NCBI GenBank assembly: GCA_002633005.1
Contig: NMRA01000034.1
Span: 345,696 to 407,695 of the forward strand
Source: Phoronis australis
Lineage: Eukaryota > Phoronida > Phoronidae
Direction: 5' to 3'
Length of the DNA stretch: 62,000 nucleotides
A program made the position numbers and the translations under genes. This document shows, piece by piece, positions 56,213 through 62,000 of the stretch (position 1 is the first letter of the stretch; each line of letters starts with the position of its first letter). The notes beneath the pieces were generated by a model. That model searched no databases. It saw only the letters and a program-made list of their open reading frames with translations, and was not told the DNA's origin.

Positions 56213-56928
56213 ATGGCTGCTAATCGACTAGCAAGATGGGCGTTACATATTAGCCAGTATGAATGCACAATAGAGTATCGGAAAACATCTGATCATTCTA
56301 ATGCAGATGCACTGAGTCGCGTACCCTGCGGTAAGGATCCAAAATTCGACAGGGAGGAAGAACAAGCAGACGTGAATGTGGTCTGTTCTGTTAAGAAATA
56401 GGTAAGTCTACAAGTGAACCCTGGTAACTCTAAATTTCTTAATAAAGAATCTAGCAAGGATTCTGACATTTCTAAAGCAATGATATATGCCATGGAAGGT
56501 TGGCCAGTTTCTATGGATTCCGAAGAAATGAAATACCGGTATTTCAGAAAATTGAAAGATACCTTGACCACAGAAGATGGATGTCTTTTTCATAGTACAC
56601 GGATGGTTATTCCAAAGAGATTACGAAAACAGGTGTTGGGTCTGCTTCATATTGGCCATTTCGGAATGCAGAGAATGAAGCAACTAGCACGGACAGTGGT
56701 TTATTGGCCACATATTAACGAGGATATTGAAGTACTGGTACGTCATTGCACGGCTTGTGCTGAACATCAAAGCAGATTACCGAAAGCAGCTATTCATCCA
56801 TGGATGCTAACCGAAAAGCCATGGAGCCGTGTTCATGTTGGAATAAACTGGTTGGTCATGGTAGATGCGTATTTTAAATACCCACGTGTACAACCAACAT
56901 GTTCACTCTCAACAAAAATAGTCCAGTC
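56213..56928 (+). pseudogene. Ty3/Gypsy integrase, N-terminal part
   Basis: RLARWALHISQYECTIEYRK and NADALSRVPCG form the RNase H to integrase link. After a stop at 56399-56401 the integrase starts. RKQVLGLLHIGHFGMQR and RHCTACAEHQ form the HHCC zinc finger. KPWSRVHVGINWLVMVDAY shows that the region of the first catalytic Asp (normally VDHA-x-x-F-x-G before NWLVMVDA) is shortened by a deletion. The frame then ends in the left border of a DNA transposon at 56929. The second part follows at 59338. Confidence 0.85.
56926..56928. repeat. Target-site duplication AAA (right copy 59338-59340)
   Basis: The Gypsy integrase lysine codon AAA is present on both sides. With the element and one AAA removed, the integrase frame continues S-T-K into T-T-T-E-L-L. 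Because the site is an A-run the true length could differ by a base or two. Confidence 0.6.
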
Positions 56929-57409
56929 ATTCTAGGGCTCCAGAGGGGCCAACCTAGAAAAAATTGCAACAGAAGGTTTTTGCATAAATGGCATCTTCAA
57001 ACATCCCTTGGTGTCAGAAAAAAAATCTACCGAAATCGGAGTGGCGGAAGTTGGTTTTTCAAGATGGAGGAAAAAATGGCTGATAAAACCGGTGATTACT
57101 GTTTTCTGGCGTATTACTCTTATGAAACAGCTAAAAATAAAACAACAAAGTTTGTCATTGATTATATACTTTTCATAACAAGCATACCAATCAAAAGATG
57201 CCAATTTTCCGTAAAATAAAACCAATATGGCCGACAAAATGGCGGCCGAAAGGGCAATTTGGTACATGTTGCAAGATTTCTTTTTATATTTTGCCCTGAA
57301 AATGGCAAAAGTTTTATTTCTTTGTAAGTTAGACAATTTAAAATATCTGGACCTTACAATTGGTCACTGGCAAAAACAAACGATTCACTCACTTCTTGTC
57401 AAGTTTGCT

Positions 57410-58235
57410 AGGAAATGCTGGTTGCACAGTGGTACAAGCTCAAGGTGACACAGATGTTTTATTGTAGAAACAGCAGTAGAGAACGCAGCACAAGGTCCAA
57501 CTACCCTTATTGCAGACGATACAGACTTGTTGGTTCTTTTGCGTTACCATGCTACTTCACAACAAATTTCATGTTAAGAGACACCAAAGCAAGAGGAGAG
57601 TGTGGGACATCAAGGAACTACAGTTGTCTCTTGGTGCCAAAAACTTGCGCAGTTTTGCCATTTGCGCATGCAATAGGTGGTTGCAACACAACATTACAGC
57701 TGTTCGGTTTATCAAAGGCTCTCCCATTCAAGAAACTGCGTGATCGAGAATTCTGCAAAAACTCTAAGAGTATTCACTAGACACATGCAGCTGAATCAAG
57801 ACATTTGAAGCTGGCAAGAGTTCTATCTGTGCTTCATGGCGGTACTGGCTCTGGAAATTTGGTTGATTTGCGATACAGGCAATTTGTGGATGAGGTGTCG
57901 GACTAGCCACAGCCCAAATACAGTCATTATCACCACCTTTCTACAGTAGCTAAATTCCATGCTGCCGGGACATATTATCAAGAGCAAGAGCGGTCAAGTT
58001 TCCGTGGCAGTGGCCTAGTCTCGCTGTATTGGGGATGGATGCTGGCAGGTGGAAAATTCATTCCCACGACGACGGACCATTCAGCAGCCCCAGAGAACCT
58101 GCTGAAAGTAGGGAGATGCTCGTGTAAGACCAACTGCAGTTCCAAGAGATGTACTTGCAAGAAGTTAGGATAGGTGTACTCGGTTGCATGTGGAGAATGC
58201 CGTGGTTTTAGCTGCAGCAATTCATTCTGAGTTGA
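57410..58235 (+). pseudogene. Transposon-borne PIN-like protein with C-terminal cysteine cluster, decayed
   Basis: Through at least three frame changes one reads AGCTVVQAQGDTDV, IADDTDLLVLLRYHA, RRVWDIKELQLSLGA, FAHAIGGCNTT and LFGLSKALPFKKL. Then come GSGNLVDLRYRQFVDEV, TVAKFHAAGTYYQEQE, SLYWGWMLAGGKFIPTTTDH and finally CSCKTNCSSKRCTCKKLG with CGECRGFSCSN. I know this arrangement from repetitive proteins in many invertebrate genomes: acidic DD-x-DLL and HA-x-x-GCDTT motifs suggesting a PIN-like nuclease fold, then a tail of CxC clusters. The GCDTT Asp is Asn here. Position inside a TIR element suggests it is the element's own protein, but its biochemical role is not established to my knowledge. 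Confidence 0.6.
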
Positions 58236-58599
58236 CAGGGATTAGTTGTGTAAATACTAGTTGATTGTGTATAGATTCACTAGCATTTACAACTAACTGG
58301 AAGTGACACAGACAGTGTGGATAGTAGATCACTGAATTAATTGCAGAGAGCTATTTTCAATACAGCACATTTTTTCAGGAGGAGAATAATGATGATCCTT
58401 CGTTCAGGCAAACCTGATGTTTTTGACCCAAATAAGTTATTCGTTAAACCATTTTGAAAATGGTAGTCGTAATCATCAAGAGCCATACAAAAATATTGTA
58501 ATGGATGTGATGACTTAAAAAACTCAGGATATGGCGTGTCTCTGGAATCGGAAGTTCTTACACGAAGCAACTATTTGGTGGTCATCTTAGAAAATGGTG

Positions 58600-59205
58600 G
58601 AAGTAATCATTAGAGCCAAACGCAATGAGTCTAAATGGATTAGTCGACCCAGAAAACATATGATACTTGAAGCAAGACGATACACTAATCTGTTTGTGCG
58701 AAGTTGTGCGATTCCAAATAGTTTTGAAAGCCATCTTGGAAAATGACTGATGGTGTCACCACGACCATGCAAAACTTTTCCAATGGATTTGTTGACCCAA
58801 AAAAGATAGGTAAACATTTTTGAAAAGTTTACTCTATCTCATTCCACTCTCGAGTTATAATGATCATCTGCAAATCTGGCGGCCATTTTGTCCGCCATCT
58901 TGGAAATGGTGGAAGTAATCATTAGTGCCAAATGCAATGAGTCTCAATGGATTAGTCGACCCAGAAAACCTATGATGCGATGTTTGAAGCAAGACGACAC
59001 ACTAATCTGTTCGTGAAGTTGTGCGACTCAAGTAGATTTGGCTGCCATCTTGGAAAATGGAGGACGGTGTCACCACAGTCATGTAAAACCATTTCCAATG
59101 GATTTCTGACCCACAAAACATAGGTAAACCTTTTTAAATTTTTACATTCCACTCTTGAGTTATAGTGCGTATCAGAAAATCTGGCGGCCATTTTGTCCGC
59201 CATCT
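58600..59205. repeat. Tandem duplication of about 310 bp inside the transposon
   Basis: AAGTAATCATTAG(A/T)GCCAAA at 58601 recurs at 58913. ATTAGTCGACCCAGAAAAC, a TCTGGCGGCCATTTTGTCC block and GCCATCTTGGAAAATG recur at similar spacing (305-312 bp). A degraded third unit may start near 58450. The CCATCTTG end word is shared with the terminal inverted repeat. Confidence 0.75.
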
Positions 59206-59337
59206 TGAAAAACCAACTTCCGCCACTCCGATTCCGGTAGACTTTTTTTCCCAATAAGAGGTGTGAAAGGATACGATTTATGCAATAAAACCTTCTGTTG
59301 CAATTTTTTCCGAGTTATCCGTAGAATGACTGGACTA

Positions 59338-59826
59338 AAACAACAACGGAATTGCTTGAAAGAGAGTTTGATCATTTTGGTTATCCTCACACATTAGTAA
59401 ATGATAATGCAGCAACATTTCCCTCTGAAGAATTCCAGGCTTTGGTGCCGAGAACGTGGTATTGTACACCTTACAGGTGCCCCCTACCATCTAGCTACAA
59501 ATGAAGCTGCAGAGCGTTTGGTACAGACTTTCAAGCAATCTCTGCGGAAATTTTCTTTGTCGCCAAAAGCAACATTACAAGAGTTTTTATTGCAATATCG
59601 TCGTACACCTCTAGATTCTGGTTATTGTCCAAGCGAACTCTTAAATGGAAGACAAATTCATTGTAAGCTAGACAGCTTACGTCCTTCACCTTCTCATGTA
59701 GCACAAGGGAAGCAATCAAGAAATGCTGCGAAACAACAAATTGCTGAGTCCGATCAAACAATGTCAAAGATTCATACATATAGCAATGCCATGTTGTGCC
59801 TTGTGCTAGGGGCCTCTTCAAAGTAG
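59338..59826 (+). pseudogene. Ty3/Gypsy integrase, C-terminal catalytic part
   Basis: The first frame reads TTTELLEREFDHFGYPHTLV and NDNAATFPSEEFQA, with the second catalytic Asp in NDN (usual SDN). A frameshift near 59440-59455 leads to RERGIVHLTGAPYHLATNEA, then AERLVQTFKQSLRK with the catalytic Glu, then FLLQYRRTPLDSGYCPSELL. These are the core D and E motifs and the following helix of retroviral-type integrases. The sequence is well preserved apart from the split and one frameshift. Confidence 0.85.
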
Positions 59827-60300
59827 GGACCCTCGCTGGGCACCTGCTGTTGTGACTTGAGTGAAAGTCATGCCAAGTGGTCCAATCTGGCATCGTCATA
59901 TCGATCAGTTGAGACCAAGGTATTGTTCTGAAGAAGATACAGATTCTGGAGATACCACGTTTTTTGTCAATTGGAGAATCCGATACAGATGACAGACGAG
60001 CAAGAAATGAAGAGAATGCAACTACATGTACGGCAACAGAGATGCAAACGAGAAAATCGTAAACGAAGAAGCGCCCAAACCCACGACTTCCAACGGGAAA
60101 TTATGGGCCACAGAGCTTGAGAAGCCCCGAGAGATTTCCAAGATTACTTGCGTGATCTTGAGATTAAGCAAACTGCCAAACCCCGTGCGTGAATTTGGAG
60201 TATTGCGTGAACTTGGAATTAAGCGGCTGCCCGGTCACAGAACAATGGGTTTGGACTGAAATCATTACAAAACCGGAAGGCTACGGTGAGAAGAGAGTTC
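59827..60300 (+). pseudogene. Ty3/Gypsy integrase C-terminal tail
   Basis: VMPSGPIWHRHIDQLRPRY (59867 onward) is the chromatin- and DNA-binding tail typical of this lineage (GxxWxRHxDQLR). Acidic EEDTDSGD follows. After a stop, the frame 60026-60259 has lost similarity. TACATGTA at 60023-60030 again encodes His-Val in one frame. The end of the element is not defined, and no 3' LTR or polypurine tract was recognised. Confidence 0.65.
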
Positions 60301-60735
60301 GAAAAAAGACCGAGACAAAGCATCCGTGGGCAGGTCATTATTATGGTGGTTAGTACTGAGGGACTTGAGTGAAAAACTTCACCAGTGGACTGTAATGTGT
60401 TCCCTCAGTGATGTACCAGGCATTCAAGATCGTAGCCGGCGTCACGGCTACAGTCGCATTTTGAGTCACATGTCTATTATTTTCTATATGTTGTACTGTT
60501 GTTGTCTATTCCATTATCAAAATAAAGCCTAATGTTTGAAATTAGTGCCTGGTTGAGTATTTGATGAAGTGAAATGTTTCATTTAAGTATTATCTCGAAG
60601 GAGTAAAGGAACTCTAAACAGCTGTTTTATTGTGTATTAGATATGTTGGACTTTGTAAAGACCTACTACTCTTGCTTAAATTTAATTCAATTTCTTCTGT
60701 AGTAAAAATCGTGTGCTAAACCAAACATCACCTGA
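60301..60735. other. Unassigned stretch after the Gypsy element
   Basis: It should contain the 3' LTR, but nothing here matches 53599-53796. An AATAAA lies near 60521. Confidence 0.4.
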
Positions 60736-61120
60736 ATGGTTGCAAAGCATTGTAAAAACGTTTTCTACATACTTTTGAAACATCTCTGAATGCTTTCACA
60801 CTTGTTTTCTATCCAATTCCAAGTTTAAGCAAGCCACCCTTGAATGCATTTGTACTTCAGTGTCCTCTGTCTAATTCCAAGTTTAAGCAGGCCACGCCCT
60901 TGCTTAAACTTGGAATAATTGGATTTCTGCTTTACATAAAATCACTTGGATACCACACATTCTCCTACTAGTTGCAATACATTGTAAATGCATTCTCGGT
61001 TACTTTTGGAACACCCTTGGATGCATTTGTACTTGTTCTCTGTCTAATCCCAAGTTTACCCTTGCTTAAACTTGGAATGATTGATAAGTATTACCCAATG
61101 CCAAGTTTAAAAGATGACTG
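60736..61120. repeat. Hairpin-forming repeat with ATTCCAAGTTTAAGCA
   Basis: ATTCCAAGTTTAAGCA occurs at 60816 and 60874, and its complement TGCTTAAACTTGGAAT at 60901. The pair 60874-60889 / 60901-60916 makes a perfect 16-bp stem with an 11-base loop. A second hairpin is at 61047-61078. Longer units (a TTGCAA-x-x-CATTGTAAA start, a GATGCATTTGTACTT middle) repeat at 60738 and 60971. Confidence 0.8.
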
Positions 61121-61829
61121 CAGTAAAAATAATGCAGCAGTAAACCGGTTCTAACGTACAAATAAAACTTACATTTGCCCCAGTTGCGCGCCAAACAAAA
61201 GCTGATTCACATTTATCGTAAAAACACTGATCCTGGCAGCAATCTCTGATTAGATGATATGTCAGTGGTTGAAAGGTCACTGACTGCTTATCACATATTC
61301 CTGCTCCATGGTGTGGCATTGACTTGATAGAGTTTACATCACATTTTATCATTTTATAACCGGGTTCTGTTATTTACTATTTGCCAGTGTTGTAAAAGGT
61401 TCGCCTTTTTGTATGGCTCCTAGTTGTTTGAACTCTTCAAAAAGGGGTGTCGTCTAAATGGAGGGACTTGGGATACCATCCGTTGCCCTTACCTTGGTGC
61501 AAAGATGTATGTTAAATTAATTCGGAACAAAATACTGTTCTCTTTAGTAAGTAAACTTGGAATAATTATCTGTTCATTTTACAAAAAATCAGTGGTGAAG
61601 CAAGCTTTCTCTCGCAGATTACAAAAAGCTATAAACGCAATTACTCTTGTTGAGACTACTCTAACACATTAGCAATCGTTTTCAACCAAATTCCAAATTT
61701 AACAAGTACTTTGACCCTGCCGTAACACAGTAATCAGATATTCTTTAAAGTAAACACTAAGAATGCATTTAAAATACTGTATATCACAAAAGTTGCATCA
61801 TAAATGTACATACTGAGGTAGAAAGCCAG
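61121..61829. other. Unassigned stretch
   Basis: One further TAAACTTGGAATAATT at about 61553 belongs to the preceding repeat family. No gene recognised. Confidence 0.4.
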
Positions 61830-61865
61830 CTAGCTGTATGAAGACTATCTTCAACATACAGCTAG
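61830..61865. repeat. Small hairpin CTAGCTGTATG / CATACAGCTAG
   Basis: The outer stem is 11 bp, followed after a short bulge by an inner GAAG / CTTC pairing around ACTAT. It is surrounded by further AGCTAG and AGCTCCGG words. It could be the end of a MITE. Confidence 0.7.
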
Positions 61866-62000
61866 GTAGCTAGTGTGTGTAGAGCTCCGGTTAGACACCG
61901 AAATCATCACCTAGCTCCGGTGCTCAACTTGTCACCACGTCGTGAAACTTAGAGCTAATAACGAGGGTGCATGGAGAATCCGGGAATGAACCGACATTCA

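Larger units (their letters stand above)
56929..59337. mobile_element. DNA transposon with about 140-bp inverted repeats, inserted in the Gypsy integrase
   Basis: The ends are TAGTCCAGTCATTCTA and its complement. The inverted repeat extends inward with small indels through a block AAAAAATTGCAACAGAAGG and a block ending GGCGGAAGTTGGTTTTTC, to about 57066 and 59200. The inner borders share the word AAAATGGCGGCC. The element holds a decayed coding region (57410-58235) and a tandem repeat of about 310 bp (58600-59205). I could not assign a superfamily. Long inverted repeats and a short A-type target duplication are what the sequence shows. Confidence 0.85.

Noticed and set aside
1-62000. CRISPR arrays, operons, riboswitches, rRNA genes
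   Set aside because: The DNA is eukaryotic; no regularly spaced identical repeats with unique spacers, no Shine-Dalgarno-led gene clusters and no rRNA-like sequence were seen.

Overview
The window is animal nuclear DNA. It has no bacterial operon organisation. Most of it is AT-rich sequence that looks non-coding, carrying decayed copies of metazoan transposable elements and a few intron-containing host genes. The element types (tyrosine-recombinase retroelement, Penelope-like element, L1/Tx1-like LINE, restriction-like-endonuclease LINE, CR1/L2-like LINEs, Ty3/Gypsy element, several terminal-inverted-repeat DNA elements) together with an animal-type lipoxygenase and a secreted Kazal-type protein suggest a marine invertebrate, such as a non-vertebrate deuterostome or lophotrochozoan. 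The sequence does not decide the species.

Layout. 1-1240: 3' end of a tyrosine-recombinase retroelement. 1245-1523: the GIY-YIG endonuclease tail of a Penelope-like element. 1620-2055: a dispersed repeat, with a second copy at 43225-43670. 3137-4667: weak open frames on the minus strand. 7687-9931: three exon-like blocks of a lipoxygenase (PLAT to catalytic domain) with frameshifts and a lost iron ligand, read as a pseudogene. 10167-14214: a Penelope-like reverse transcriptase split in two by a 2.87-kb DNA transposon, which itself holds a 1.7-kb TTAA-flanked element and a small MITE-like element. 15460-15770: CATA-rich simple repeat. 19393-19755 (minus): a small secreted Kazal/follistatin-like protein. 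22040-22640: tandem array of about 150-bp units. 22640-29640 (minus): an L1/Tx1-like LINE interrupted in its endonuclease by a restriction-like-endonuclease LINE. 29640-30453: truncated CR1/L2-like LINE. 30454-48376: mostly unassigned sequence with short repeat families and another LINE fragment at 40600-41464. 48377-51078: three spliceable exons of a beta-propeller-like host gene. 52192-53590: 5' half of a LINE. 53599-60300: a decayed Ty3/Gypsy element whose integrase is split by a 2.4-kb DNA transposon with long inverted repeats. 60700-61870: hairpin-rich repeats.

How things fit together. The host genes do not form a pathway. The elements form nested layers whose order of insertion can be read directly: three of the nested insertions sit inside open frames of older elements and have recognisable junctions.

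The observation I rate highest concerns the palindrome TACATGTA, seen about 19 times here against one or two expected by chance. In three unrelated conserved protein motifs (Penelope reverse transcriptase YVDD, lipoxygenase HPxxK, LINE zinc-knuckle HIL-S-x-C) it accounts for exactly two extra codons, as if CATGTA had been added at a TA. That is the known excision footprint of Tc1-type transposons (TA-CA-TG-TA). I infer that many of these octamers are scars of past Tc1/mariner excisions. I did not find an intact undescribed system.
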